DNA from: Anaeromonas gelatinilytica
Lineage (GTDB): Bacteria; Bacillota; Clostridia; Tissierellales; SIT17
NCBI RefSeq assembly: GCF_016820635.1
Contig: NZ_WSFU01000045.1
Location: 1 to 44,291 of the forward strand
DNA: 44,291 nucleotides
Direction of reading: 5' to 3'
Under the pieces are notes generated by a model, which was given only the letters and a program-made list of their open reading frames with translations, was not told the origin of the DNA and did no database searches. Position numbers and translations under genes: made by a program. Shown piece by piece: positions 16,566 to 26,039 of the stretch (position 1 is the stretch's first letter; every line of letters begins with the position of its first letter).

Positions 16566-19500
16566 ATGAATATATTTATAGATCAACTAAAAAATCTTCA
16601 TTCATATAATCAAATAATTAAAGGAATTGAAGAAAAAATATCTCCTATATCACTTCATGGTCTTTCTAAAGAAAATATATCTCATATTGCTTATGCCGTA
16701 AAGGAAGACATAAATAATCAAATACTTATTATAACTTATGATGAATTAAGAGCTAAATCAATAATGGAAGATTTGACGTTATTTAGTCAGAATGATTCAG
16801 AATTATATCCTAGTAGACAATTGGTATTTTATGATTTTGATGCTGTTAGTCATACTATATCTAATCAACGACTTAGGGTATTAGATAGGCTTGTAAATGA
16901 GGAAAAGATTATAGTAGTGGCCTCTATTGAATCTATTTTAAATAAAGTTATGAAAAAGAATTTATTTGAAAAATATAGGAAGGTAATTAAGTTTGGAGAA
17001 GATATTAATTTAGAAGATGTAATAAGATCTTTAGTAATACAAGGCTATGAGAGTGTGGATATGATAGAGGGGCATGGTCAGTTTAGTGTAAGAGGTGGAA
17101 TAATTGATTTTTTTCCTATAACTAATGATAATCCATATAGAATAGAACTTTTTGATAATGAGGTTGATTCTATAAGGACTTTTGATATAAAAGATCAGAG
17201 ATCTATATCAAATTATGATACAGCGGAAATAACTCCTGCTAAGGAGATATTAATTGAAGAAAACTTAAGAGGATCTATGGTTGATAATATAAAGAAGGAA
17301 TTAAAAAAGGTTATTGGAAATTTCAAGAAAAATAATGAAGAGAAATATGCTGAAAAAATAGAAGATAAATTTTCTAGTTATATAGATAGAATACAGAATG
17401 GTTTGAATATTGATAATATGGATATAATTTTACCATATATGAATAAAGAATTATCAAATATAATTGAATATATGACTAAAGATGCAGTAGTTTTGTTAGA
17501 TGAACCTAATAGAATTGATGATAGTGTGACAAATTTGAACAATGAATTTATAAATAAATACAGTGAATTATATAGTACAGGAGAAGTGTTAAAATCTCAT
17601 CAGAAAATATATATACCTTATGAAGATATGATTGAAGTTTTTAAAAGCAAAAACATATTAACAGTAACAGGATTATTAAAAAATAATGTAAATTTTAAAC
17701 CTCAAAAAATAATTAATATTTTAACTAAAGGGGTTCAGGCTTTTCATAATAAAATTGATATACTTGAAAATGAATTAAAAGATTTAAAATATAAAGGTTA
17801 CAAGATTATTATATTATCTGGAGTTGAAGACAGAGGAAGAAGACTTTCCAAAAATTTGATGGATAGAGGTATTGAATGTATATACTCAGAGACTTATGAT
17901 ACGAATATCAAGTCAAGTCAAGTCGTCATTTTACCTGGGACTATATCTGCTGGATTCGAGTATCCTAGGATTAAATATATTATAATTAGTGATAAAGAAA
18001 TATTCGGGACTATTAAGAGAAAAAGAAAGGTAAAAAGCAAAAAAAACCAAAGAAAAATAATATCATTTAGAGATTTAAAAATAGGAGACTTTGTTGTACA
18101 TGAAAATCATGGAATAGGTAAATATGTTGGAATGGAACAATTAAATGTGCAGGGAGTAAAGAAAGATTATTTGAGTGTAAAATACTCTGGACGGGACAGA
18201 CTTTACATTCCAGTAGATCAAATAGATTTAATACAGAAATATATGGGTTCAGATGCTGGAAAACCAAAGGTAAGTAAATTAGGTAGTGGTGAGTGGTCTA
18301 GAACAAAAAAAAGAGTAAAAAAAGCTATAGAAGATATGGCAATGGATTTATTAGAACTGTATGCCAGAAGAAGTACAGTGAAAGGATATTCATTTTCAAA
18401 GGATCAACCATGGCAAAAACAGTTTGAAGATACATTTCCTTATGAGGAAACTGAAGATCAATTAAAATGTATAGAGGATATAAAAAAAGATATGGAAAAA
18501 ATAAGGCCTATGGATAGGCTATTGTGTGGTGATGTGGGGTATGGAAAGACAGAAGTAGCATTAAGAGCTGCATTTAAGGCTTCTTTAGATGGTAAACAAG
18601 TGGCAATATTAGTTCCTACTACTATATTAGCTCAACAACATTATAATACGATAATAGAAAGATTTAGTGATTTTCCTATAAATGCAGAAATGTTGAGTAG
18701 ATTTAGAACTCCTAATCATCAGAAAAAGATAATAAACGAACTTAAAAGTGGAAATATTGATATAATTGTAGGAACACATAGATTATTATCTAAGGATATT
18801 AAATTTAATAATTTAGGTTTATTGATAGTAGACGAGGAGCAAAGATTTGGAGTAAAGCATAAAGAGTCTATAAAACAGATTAAAGAATCTGTAGATGTAC
18901 TTACATTAACAGCTACTCCAATACCTAGGACACTTCATATGTCTCTTATAGGTGCTAGAGATATGTCTACAATTGAAGAACCGCCTGAGGAACGGTATCC
19001 TATTCAAACCTATGTAGTTGAATATAATGAAAACATGGTTAGAGAGGCTATTATAAAAGAAATTAATAGAAATGGTCAGGTGTATTTTGTATATAATAGA
19101 GTCAAAGGTATCAAAAAAATGGCAACCCATATCAAGGAATTGATTCCAGAAGCAAGAATTGCAGTAGGACATGGACAGATGAGTGAAAGAGAATTGGAAA
19201 AAGTTATGCTGGATTTTATGAATGGCGAGTATGATGTATTAGTTTGTACTACTATAATAGAAACAGGATTAGATATATCTAATGTTAATACAATGATTAT
19301 TCATGATGCAGATAAAATGGGACTTTCTCAATTATATCAATTGAGGGGAAGAGTTGGTAGGTCTAATAGAATAGCATTTGCTTATTTCACATATAAAAAA
19401 GATAAAGTATTATCGGAAGTGGCAGAAAAAAGATTAAAGGCTATAAAAGAGTTTACAGAGTTTGGTTCAGGATTTAAAATAGCTATGAGAGATTTAGAGA

Positions 19501-20084
19501 TAAGAGGTGCAGGAAATTTACTAGGTTCAGAACAACACGGGCATATGACAGCCATAGGATATGATTTATATGTTAAATATTTAGAAGATGCAGTGAAGAA
19601 GTTAAAAGGTGAAACACAAGTAGAAAATGTAGAAACTATAATAGAAATAAATGTAGATGGTTATATTCCAGATAAATATATCTCTAATGAAGAACAAAAA
19701 ATTCAAATGTATAAAAAGATATCTTCTGTAGAAAGTAAGGAAGAATATAGAGATTTATTAGAAGAAATAATTGACAGATATGGTGATGTACCTAAGCCTG
19801 TTGATAATTTATTAAGGATAGGATATATTAAATCATTAGCAAATAAATTAATGTTCACAAATATTTCACAAAAGAATGATACATTAGTACTTGAGTTTCA
19901 CAAAATAAATAGTATAACTCCAGAGATAATAAATATATTATATGATAGCTTTGGAAGAAACATGACATTTGATCTTTCTAAGACCCCAGCCTTGAAATAT
20001 AAACTTAATAATGCTAGTCAAGATAGAGTATTAGCAATATTAGAGGGAATACTTGAGAAGATCCATAGTTTAAATAAAGAATAA
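16566..20084 (+). CDS. mfd: Transcription-repair coupling factor Mfd
   Basis: Mfd removes stalled RNA polymerase from DNA lesions and recruits UvrA. The 1172-residue protein is full length. In order it has a UvrB-like N-terminal region (VRGGIIDFFPI near residue 180), a CarD-like polymerase-interacting domain near 500-560 (FVVHENHGIGKYVGME), the translocase with Walker A GDVGYGKTE near 655, the DEEQ box and TATPIPRT near 782, RGRVGRSNR, and a C-terminal TRCF domain. I chose ATG 16566, after AAGGAG; an in-frame GTG at 16539 has no ribosome binding site. The fin gene, between pth and mfd in B. subtilis, is absent. Confidence 0.96.
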   Translation: MNIFIDQLKNLHSYNQIIKGIEEKISPISLHGLSKENISHIAYAVKEDINNQILIITYDELRAKSIMEDLTLFSQNDSELYPSRQLVFYDFDAVSHTISNQRLRVLDRLVNEEKIIVVASIESILNKVMKKNLFEKYRKVIKFGEDINLEDVIRSLVIQGYESVDMIEGHGQFSVRGGIIDFFPITNDNPYRIELFDNEVDSIRTFDIKDQRSISNYDTAEITPAKEILIEENLRGSMVDNIKKELKKVIGNFKKNNEEKYAEKIEDKFSSYIDRIQNGLNIDNMDIILPYMNKELSNIIEYMTKDAVVLLDEPNRIDDSVTNLNNEFINKYSELYSTGEVLKSHQKIYIPYEDMIEVFKSKNILTVTGLLKNNVNFKPQKIINILTKGVQAFHNKIDILENELKDLKYKGYKIIILSGVEDRGRRLSKNLMDRGIECIYSETYDTNIKSSQVVILPGTISAGFEYPRIKYIIISDKEIFGTIKRKRKVKSKKNQRKIISFRDLKIGDFVVHENHGIGKYVGMEQLNVQGVKKDYLSVKYSGRDRLYIPVDQIDLIQKYMGSDAGKPKVSKLGSGEWSRTKKRVKKAIEDMAMDLLELYARRSTVKGYSFSKDQPWQKQFEDTFPYEETEDQLKCIEDIKKDMEKIRPMDRLLCGDVGYGKTEVALRAAFKASLDGKQVAILVPTTILAQQHYNTIIERFSDFPINAEMLSRFRTPNHQKKIINELKSGNIDIIVGTHRLLSKDIKFNNLGLLIVDEEQRFGVKHKESIKQIKESVDVLTLTATPIPRTLHMSLIGARDMSTIEEPPEERYPIQTYVVEYNENMVREAIIKEINRNGQVYFVYNRVKGIKKMATHIKELIPEARIAVGHGQMSERELEKVMLDFMNGEYDVLVCTTIIETGLDISNVNTMIIHDADKMGLSQLYQLRGRVGRSNRIAFAYFTYKKDKVLSEVAEKRLKAIKEFTEFGSGFKIAMRDLEIRGAGNLLGSEQHGHMTAIGYDLYVKYLEDAVKKLKGETQVENVETIIEINVDGYIPDKYISNEEQKIQMYKKISSVESKEEYRDLLEEIIDRYGDVPKPVDNLLRIGYIKSLANKLMFTNISQKNDTLVLEFHKINSITPEIINILYDSFGRNMTFDLSKTPALKYKLNNASQDRVLAILEGILEKIHSLNKE

Positions 20085-20141
20085 ATTAATATATAATATT
20101 GTATTATACTTTAGATATAAAATTTAGAGGAGATGGTAAAT

Positions 20142-21149
20142 TTGGGTAAGTGGAATAAAGGAATTATTTTAACAATGATATTATTATTAACGGTTACAAT
20201 TTTTCTTTCTGGTTGTAATGGATCGGAGAAAGAAGTAGTAGCTAAAGTAAATGGTGCTGAAATTAGTCAAAGTCAATTAGACAAATATGTAGACTATAGA
20301 AAAAAAGAGTCTGAGTTAAGTGGATATATTTCCTCAGATATGTGGGAAGATAAAATAGAGGGTAGCAATAAAACATATGAAGATCAATTAATAGAAAGTT
20401 CTTTAGAAGATTTAATAAATCAAGAAGTATTGTTACAAAAAGCAGAAGAATTAGATATAAAAATAGATGATAAAGATGTAGAAAAAGAATTAGAGCAATT
20501 TAAAAGTACAGATGAAAATGCTAAAAGTTTTAATGAGTATTTAGATAGTATAGGTATATCTGAAGATTATTTTAAACAAATGTATAAAGAAAGTATGATA
20601 ATTACTGCACTTATAGAGGAGACTGTAGATATAAGTGATAAAGAGGCAGAAAAATTTTATGAAGAGAATGTCGATACGTATGATAAGGTTGAAGCAAGTC
20701 ATATATTGTTAGAATCTAAAGAAGAGGCTGAAAAGGTTAAGAAAAAATTAGATTCTGGAGAAGATTTTAGTGAATTAGCAAAGGAATATTCTCAAGATGG
20801 AAGTGCTGAAAATGGAGGTAACTTAGGATATTTTGCTAGACCTCAAATGGCTAGTGAGTTTTCAGATGTAGCTTTTGATCTAGAAAAAGAAGAAGTAAGT
20901 GATGTAGTGAAAACAAAATCTGGATATCATATAATCAAAGTTACTGATAAAAAATTAGGGTTTAAAAGTAATAAAGAGGAAATTATTTCAGAATTGCAAA
21001 ATCAAAAATTTAATGAAAAAGCATTAGAATTAATAGAAAAAGCAGATATAGAAAGAATTTTAGAATTTGAAGATGATACAGAAGAAAAAGATGAAGATGA
21101 TACAAAAAGCACAGATGATGCAGAAAATGCAGAAGAAGATAGTGAATAA
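20142..21149 (+). CDS. prsA: PrsA-like foldase lipoprotein (parvulin peptidyl-prolyl isomerase)
   Basis: It is an extracytoplasmic, lipid-anchored chaperone and prolyl isomerase assisting folding of exported proteins. The N-terminal signal peptide ends in the lipobox LSGC, with Cys near residue 25 becoming the lipidated first residue. A SurA-like N-terminal helical region precedes one parvulin domain: EASHILLESKEEAEKV, FSELAKEYSQDGSAENGG, LGYFARPQM and SGYHIIKV. The last 30 residues are highly acidic. I prefer TTG 20142, 9 bases after AGAGGAG; ATG 20133 directly touches the ribosome binding site and would add 3 residues. Its place between mfd and spoVT breaks the B. subtilis order. Confidence 0.87.
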   Translation: MGKWNKGIILTMILLLTVTIFLSGCNGSEKEVVAKVNGAEISQSQLDKYVDYRKKESELSGYISSDMWEDKIEGSNKTYEDQLIESSLEDLINQEVLLQKAEELDIKIDDKDVEKELEQFKSTDENAKSFNEYLDSIGISEDYFKQMYKESMIITALIEETVDISDKEAEKFYEENVDTYDKVEASHILLESKEEAEKVKKKLDSGEDFSELAKEYSQDGSAENGGNLGYFARPQMASEFSDVAFDLEKEEVSDVVKTKSGYHIIKVTDKKLGFKSNKEEIISELQNQKFNEKALELIEKADIERILEFEDDTEEKDEDDTKSTDDAENAEEDSE

Positions 21150-21156
21150 TATTTTT

Positions 21157-21185
21157 AAAAGATTACCATTAGGTAGTCTTTTTTA
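21157..21185 (+). terminator. Terminator after prsA
   Basis: AAAAGATTACC pairs with GGTAGTCTTTT (one G-U) across a 4-base loop, followed by T. Confidence 0.8.
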
Positions 21186-21292
21186 TTATTAGTTAGATTA
21201 ATATTATTAGATAAATTATCAATCGTGCATAAATTATGGTAAAAAGTAAAATAATAAAATTAACATAGACATAATATATTAGGAGGTAAAAA

Positions 21293-21844
21293 ATGAAAGC
21301 TACAGGAATAGTTAGAAGAATAGATGATTTAGGAAGAGTTGTAATACCAAAAGAGATTAGAAGAACTTTAAGAATAAGAGAGGGGGATCCTTTGGAAATT
21401 TTTACCGATAGGGAAGGAGAGGTAATATTAAAAAAATATTCACCTATCGGAGAATTAAATGAATTCGCTACAGAATATGCAGAGTCATTAAACGAAAGTA
21501 CAGGACATATTACTATAATATGTGATAGAGATAATGTAGTTGCTATAGCTGGAGGTCCAAAGAAAGAATATTTAAATAAAAGGATTAGTCCAGAGTTAGA
21601 AAAATTAATAGAAGGAAGAGATATTTATTTAACAGAAGGAAATACTAAACCTATAAGAATAACAGTTGAAGAATATAATCCCAAAGAATACATTACTCAG
21701 GTTATATCTCCTATAGTATCTCAAGGGGATCCTATAGGTGCTGTGATACTAACATCTAAAGATTCTGATATAGTTATGGAGGAATTGGAGATTAAATTAG
21801 CAGGTACAGCATCTAATTTCCTATCAAAACAAATGCAACAATAA
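21293..21844 (+). CDS. spoVT: Stage V sporulation transcription regulator SpoVT
   Basis: SpoVT is a tetrameric DNA-binding regulator that tunes sigma-G-dependent genes in the forespore. The 183-residue protein has the AbrB-type swapped-hairpin domain at 1-50 (MKATGIVRRIDDLGRVVIPK) and a C-terminal GAF-like domain, the full SpoVT length, not a short AbrB. It starts at ATG behind TAGGAGG. The gene has terminators on both sides, so it is its own unit. In B. subtilis it is made from a sigma-G promoter; I could not find a correctly placed one here. Confidence 0.93.
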   Translation: MKATGIVRRIDDLGRVVIPKEIRRTLRIREGDPLEIFTDREGEVILKKYSPIGELNEFATEYAESLNESTGHITIICDRDNVVAIAGGPKKEYLNKRISPELEKLIEGRDIYLTEGNTKPIRITVEEYNPKEYITQVISPIVSQGDPIGAVILTSKDSDIVMEELEIKLAGTASNFLSKQMQQ

Positions 21845-21848
21845 TTAT

Positions 21849-21878
21849 AATACCTACCTATGGTAGGTTTATTTTTTT
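21849..21878 (+). terminator. Terminator after spoVT
   Basis: ACCTACC (21852-21858) pairs with GGTAGGT (21862-21868) across TAT, followed by a T-rich run. Confidence 0.85.
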
Positions 21879-22000
21879 GTATTTAAAAAATAATATTTTT
21901 ATAGAAATTAATATATATCTTTTAGTACTATAAAGTTTTTGATATAATCAAAGTATTAGTTTATTAAAGGTTGGATAATCTATTCAGGAGGTAAAAATAG

Positions 22001-23617
22001 ATGAGTAAAGATAATTTTTTGAAAGGAGCTGCAATACTAGGTATAGCTGGCTTTTTAGTAAAAATATTAGGAGCAATATATAGAATACCTTTAGGTAATA
22101 TGCTTGGTGATGTTGGTATGGGATATTATCAAACTGCATATCCTTTATATACATTAATGTATGCTATTTCAACAGCAGGATTACCAGTAGCAGTTGCCAA
22201 ATTAGTGTCGGAAAAAAGGGCAATGGGAGATTATAGAGGCGCTCAGAGGATATTTAAAGTTGCATTTTTAGGACTTGTGATAGGAGGAGTATTAACATTT
22301 ACTTTTGTATTTGTAGGAGCAAAATTTATAGTTGATAAATTAGGGAATTCAAATGCATATTATGCAATGATAGCTTTAGCTCCTGCTTTATTATTTACAC
22401 CTATTATGTCAGCATTCAGAGGATATTTTCAAGGTAGACAGGATATGACTCCTACGGCTTTATCTCAGATAATAGAGCAATTTTTTAGAGTTTCAGTAGG
22501 ATTAATGGTTGTAGGAATTATTATGAAACTTGATAAAGGGTTACCTATGGCAGCAGGAGGAGCGTCATTTGGAGCATCAGCAGGTGCATTATTAGGTACT
22601 ATTATTATTATGTACATATATTCTAAGAGGAAGAAAAAAATAGGCAGAGAAATAAGAAAATCTTCTAGATTTAAAAGAGAAAGTACAAAGAGCATTATAA
22701 GAAATATATTAGCAATATCTATACCAATAACTATTGGTGCATGTATTATACCTTTATTTGGAACAATAGATGTTGCTATAGTAATGAAAAGACTTCAAAG
22801 TATAGGATATACAGAGGCAGAAGCATCTGGATTATATGGTCAACTTACCGGTATGGCTCAAACATTAATTAATTTTCCTCAGGTATTTTCTGTAGCAATA
22901 GCTGCTAGTTTAGTACCAGCTATATCTACAGCTTTTGCGAAAAAAGATTATAGAGAGATAAAAAAGACTGCAACATCCGGAATTAGAGTTACATTACTTG
23001 TTGGATTACCAGCTGCATTAGGACTTTTTATATTATCCACACCAATAATAAAATTATTATATTTTGGGAATCCTTTAGAAGTCCAAGAAAGTGCAGGTCA
23101 AATATTAGCAGTTTTATCTTTTAGTGTGATATTTTTAACTCTTGTTCAATCATTGACAGCAATATTGCAAGGTATAGGTAAACCATTTATACCTGTTAGA
23201 AATCTTTTAATAGGTGTATTGGTAAAAGTTGTTGTAGTATATGTGTTGACAGGAATCCCTCAGATAAATATAAAAGGAGCAGCTTTAAGTACCATAATTG
23301 CTTATACTATAGCAGCTATATTAAATTTTGCATCGGTTAAACATTATACAAATATTAAATTTAATATATTAAATTTAGTCATAAAACCAATGATTTCGGT
23401 TGCTATAATGGGTATTGTTGTATGGGTAACATATAATGGAGCTAATACAATGATTGGAAATAAATTGGCTACAGTTATATCTATTTCTTTAGGAGGTATA
23501 ATTTATGGCCTAGCCCTTTTAAGAACAGGTACAATTACCAGTAGAGATTTTGATTTGATTCCTGGAGGAGTTAAATTAGCAATAAAATTAAAGAAAATAG
23601 GATTATTAAAAAAATAA
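22001..23617 (+). CDS. MOP-superfamily polysaccharide flippase, YabM/SpoVB-like
   Basis: A 538-residue membrane protein with about 14 hydrophobic segments, of the MOP (MATE/MurJ/Wzx) exporter superfamily. It begins with FLKGAAILGIAGFLVKILGA and contains IPLGNMLGDVGMGYYQTAYPLY, both typical of the SpoVB/YabM branch. These proteins are thought to flip lipid-linked saccharides, for instance cortex or wall precursors. The position between spoVT and mazG equals that of B. subtilis yabM, whose exact substrate is unknown to me. It starts at ATG after TCAGGAGG. It could alternatively serve as a lipid II flippase. Confidence 0.85.
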   Translation: MSKDNFLKGAAILGIAGFLVKILGAIYRIPLGNMLGDVGMGYYQTAYPLYTLMYAISTAGLPVAVAKLVSEKRAMGDYRGAQRIFKVAFLGLVIGGVLTFTFVFVGAKFIVDKLGNSNAYYAMIALAPALLFTPIMSAFRGYFQGRQDMTPTALSQIIEQFFRVSVGLMVVGIIMKLDKGLPMAAGGASFGASAGALLGTIIIMYIYSKRKKKIGREIRKSSRFKRESTKSIIRNILAISIPITIGACIIPLFGTIDVAIVMKRLQSIGYTEAEASGLYGQLTGMAQTLINFPQVFSVAIAASLVPAISTAFAKKDYREIKKTATSGIRVTLLVGLPAALGLFILSTPIIKLLYFGNPLEVQESAGQILAVLSFSVIFLTLVQSLTAILQGIGKPFIPVRNLLIGVLVKVVVVYVLTGIPQINIKGAALSTIIAYTIAAILNFASVKHYTNIKFNILNLVIKPMISVAIMGIVVWVTYNGANTMIGNKLATVISISLGGIIYGLALLRTGTITSRDFDLIPGGVKLAIKLKKIGLLKK

Positions 23618-23660
23618 ATAAAGATTATAGTAGAAACCCTTGATTTTATTGTTATTCAAC

Positions 23661-23676
23661 ACTATACTAGTATAGT
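23661..23676. repeat. Perfect 16-bp palindrome upstream of mazG
   Basis: ACTATACTAGTATAGT reads the same on both strands and lies 41 bases before the mazG start. It has no T-run. It could be an operator. Its core TACTAGTA partly recurs in the dyad before the methylmalonyl-CoA mutase gene. Confidence 0.4.
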
Positions 23677-23716
23677 AGCTAATATACTTTTATATATAAG
23701 TCTATGGAGGTTAAAA

Positions 23717-25171
23717 ATGATTAAAATAAATATTATAGGATTGGGATTTGGTGATATAGAAAAAATTACATTACATAGTATTGAAACTATAAAGAAATGG
23801 AAAGTTTTTCTAAGAACTGATAAGAGTCCCATTATAGATTATTTCAAGGATAATAACATAGACTATGAAAGTTATGATAATATATATGAAACACTAGATA
23901 CTTTTGATGAAGTATATAACTATATTGTCGAGGATTTGGTTAAAAAAGCTAATGAAAATAATATTATTAATTATTGTGTGCCTGGAAGTCCTACTTTATC
24001 CGATAAAGTTACGGAGATATTATTAGATAATAAGGAAAAATTAGGGATTGACATTGAAGTTTTAGATAATTTTGGACTCTTGGAGGGAGTATATAATAGT
24101 CTAGATAAGACAATGAAAAAAAGTGTTAAGGTAATTGATGCTTTAGATATTAAATCTATAGACATAGATATAAATAGTGACTTAATAATAACTCAAGTTC
24201 ATGATAAGATTATTGCATCAGAAGTGAAAATATTTTTAGAAGAAGTATATGCTGATGAGTACAATATAAAAGTAATAAATGATTTGTATGATAGAGAAAA
24301 AAATAAAAGTATTTTATTGTATAAATTAGATAGAATTGAAGACTATAATCATATGACAATTATATATATTCCAGCAGTTAAAGGTGAAGAAAATATTTAT
24401 AATATGAATAATTTAATAGATATAATGGAAATATTAAGAAGTAAAGATGGTTGTTTATGGGATAATGAGCAGACTCATAAGTCTTTAAGGGAGTATGTAA
24501 TTGAAGAAGCATACGAAGTAGTGGATGCAATAGATAATGATGATATGATATTATTAGAAGAAGAGTTAGGAGACATATTATTGCAAGTAGTATTTCATAG
24601 TCAGATAGCTAGAGAAGAAGGATATTTTAATATATGGGATGTTATTACATCAATATCTAAGAAATTAATATATAGACATCCTCATGTTTTTAAACATGAT
24701 AGGGCTGAAAATATAAAACAAGCTAATGAAAATTGGGATAGTATGAAAGCTAAATCTAAAGATTATTTAAGTTATACAGAATCTATGATAGATACCTCTA
24801 AGGGTTTGCCATCACTAATGAAATCATATAAAGTTCAAAAGAAAGCTTCTAAAGTAGGATTTGATTGGGATAATAAAGAAGACGCTTATAAAAAAGTAGT
24901 AGAGGAAATACATGAACTTGAAGAAGCAGTTGAAAAGAATAATTTTAATGAAGTAGAAGAAGAATTTGGAGATTTATTATTTGCTTTAGTGAATTATGGT
25001 AGATTTTTAGATATAAATCCAGAGACAGCTTTGAACAAAACATTTAATAAATTTATTGAAAGATTTAAGTATATAGAATATATTAGCAAAAAAGAAGGTA
25101 AACATTTAGAAGAATTGACCTTAAATGATATGAATCAGTTGTGGAATAGGGCTAAAAGCCTAAATAAATAA
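23717..25171 (+). CDS. mazG: YabN-type fusion: tetrapyrrole-methylase-like domain plus MazG pyrophosphohydrolase
   Basis: The 484-residue protein has an N-terminal TP-methylase-like domain (about 1-215: IIGLGFGD, CVPGSPTLSD) and a C-terminal MazG domain (about 230-484). MazG removes pyrophosphate from nucleoside triphosphates. It is duplicated here: the first lobe has CLWDNEQTHKSLREYVIEEA and EEELGDILLQVVFH, the second EEIHELEEAVEK and EEEFGDLLFALVN, both with the EExxE/ExxD metal sites. The methylase motif is GLGFGD where most relatives have GLGPGD or GLGAGD; the activity of that domain is unknown. It starts at ATG with GGAGG and lies at the same place as B. subtilis yabN. Confidence 0.9.
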   Translation: MIKINIIGLGFGDIEKITLHSIETIKKWKVFLRTDKSPIIDYFKDNNIDYESYDNIYETLDTFDEVYNYIVEDLVKKANENNIINYCVPGSPTLSDKVTEILLDNKEKLGIDIEVLDNFGLLEGVYNSLDKTMKKSVKVIDALDIKSIDIDINSDLIITQVHDKIIASEVKIFLEEVYADEYNIKVINDLYDREKNKSILLYKLDRIEDYNHMTIIYIPAVKGEENIYNMNNLIDIMEILRSKDGCLWDNEQTHKSLREYVIEEAYEVVDAIDNDDMILLEEELGDILLQVVFHSQIAREEGYFNIWDVITSISKKLIYRHPHVFKHDRAENIKQANENWDSMKAKSKDYLSYTESMIDTSKGLPSLMKSYKVQKKASKVGFDWDNKEDAYKKVVEEIHELEEAVEKNNFNEVEEEFGDLLFALVNYGRFLDINPETALNKTFNKFIERFKYIEYISKKEGKHLEELTLNDMNQLWNRAKSLNK

Positions 25172-25199
25172 AAAAACATAAAAAATGATAATAAAAAGA

Positions 25200-25224
25200 A
25201 GGAATTTAAGAAAAAACCTAGAAT
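25200..25224 (+). promoter_or_regulatory. Sigma-H-type promoter upstream of hup
   Basis: AGGAATT (25200-25206), a 14-bp spacer and GAAT (25221-25224) have the same -35, spacing and -10 core as the spoVG promoter at 12977. It lies about 110 bases before hup. Confidence 0.45.
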
Positions 25225-25339
25225 ATGCTATTTAAAGCATTTTTTAATCCATGATTAGGAAAGGAGATAATTGAAATCTATTTTCCATAAGATGGATGTA
25301 TAATTTAAAATATTAAAAATAAGTAGGGAGGAATAATTA

Positions 25340-25618
25340 ATGAACAAAGCAGAATTAATTACAAGTATGGCAGAAAAGAGTGGTTTAACTAAAAAAGATG
25401 CAGAGAGTGCATTAAATGCATTTATGAATAGTGTTGAGGATGCTCTAGTTAAAGAAGAAAAGGTTCAATTAGTTGGTTTTGGAACTTTTGAAGTTAGAGA
25501 AAGAAAAGCTAGAGAAGGAAGAAATCCAAGAAATCCTAAAGAAAAAATTCAAATACCTGCATCAAAAGCACCAGTATTCAAATCAGGTAAGACTTTAAAA
25601 GAATCAGTTAATAAGTAA
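25340..25618 (+). CDS. hup: HU-family DNA-binding protein
   Basis: HU is a dimeric, sequence-independent DNA-bending protein that compacts the nucleoid. The 92-residue protein has the N-terminal helices MNKAELITSMAEKSGLTKKD and the DNA-binding arm signature VGFGTFEVRERKAREGRNP, with the intercalating proline region and KIQIPASKAPVFKSGK. It starts at ATG with AGGGAGG and is followed by a strong terminator. The placement of hup next to rqcP and yabP is common in Clostridia. A sigma-H-type promoter upstream suggests induction at the onset of sporulation. Confidence 0.96.
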   Translation: MNKAELITSMAEKSGLTKKDAESALNAFMNSVEDALVKEEKVQLVGFGTFEVRERKAREGRNPRNPKEKIQIPASKAPVFKSGKTLKESVNK

Positions 25619-25635
25619 TTAATATTTATTATGAT

Positions 25636-25669
25636 GAAGAAATCAGGTCTATGACCTGATTTCTTCTTT
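25636..25669 (+). terminator. Terminator after hup
   Basis: A perfect 14-bp stem (25636-25649 with 25653-25666), a TAT loop and a short T-run. Confidence 0.85.
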
Positions 25670-25696
25670 GAATAGTGTAATTTAAGGTGGGATATT

Positions 25697-25939
25697 ATGA
25701 GAATAGATAAATTTCTTAAAAATTCAAGAATAATAAAGCGTAGAACAGTAGCAAAAGAAGCTTGTGATACAGGAAGAGTATATATTAATGGAAGAGCAGT
25801 TAAAGCTGGTAGTGAAGTGAGTGTGGGGGATAAAATAAAAATAGATTTTGGTAATAATACTATGGAAGTAAAAGTATTAGAATTATTAGAACATGCTCCC
25901 AAGGATAAAGCTCAAGGTATGTATAAGATTATTAATTAA
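25697..25939 (+). CDS. rqcP: RqcP (YabO), S4-domain ribosome quality control protein
   Basis: RqcP binds stalled 50S subunits carrying peptidyl-tRNA and works with RqcH to add C-terminal alanine tails. The 80-residue protein is nearly all S4 RNA-binding domain: MRIDKFLKNSRIIKRRTVAKE, ACDTGRVYINGRAVKAGSEV and the short tail MYKII. This matches B. subtilis YabO closely in length and motifs, and the location between mazG/hup and yabP fits. HslR (Hsp15) is a related heat-shock protein with a longer C-terminus. It starts at ATG with AAGGTGGG. Confidence 0.92.
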   Translation: MRIDKFLKNSRIIKRRTVAKEACDTGRVYINGRAVKAGSEVSVGDKIKIDFGNNTMEVKVLELLEHAPKDKAQGMYKIIN

Positions 25940-25941
25940 AG

Positions 25942-25979
25942 ATACCCAATAAATCTTAAGATTTATTGGGTATTTTTTT
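25942..25979 (+). terminator. Terminator after rqcP
   Basis: A perfect 32-bp palindrome (25942-25957 with 25958-25973) is followed by six T. Confidence 0.88.
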
Positions 25980-25980
25980 G

Positions 25981-26009
25981 TAATAATCTTAGAAATATAT
26001 TCATACATT
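25981..26009 (+). promoter_or_regulatory. Sigma-E-type promoter of yabPQ
   Basis: TAATAAT (25981-25987), a 14-bp spacer and CATACATT (26002-26009) match the sigma-E consensus (KMATATT, 14, CATACANT) at 6/7 and 8/8 positions. B. subtilis yabP and yabQ are mother-cell sigma-E genes, which supports the call. Confidence 0.6.
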
Positions 26010-26039
26010 TATACATAGGAATAGTAGGAGGTAATATAT

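Noticed and set aside
21246-21276. Possible sigma-G promoter for spoVT (CATAATA as -10)
   Set aside because: The spacing to a GTAAA -35 is 19 bp, and the start would fall in the ribosome binding site, leaving no usable leader.
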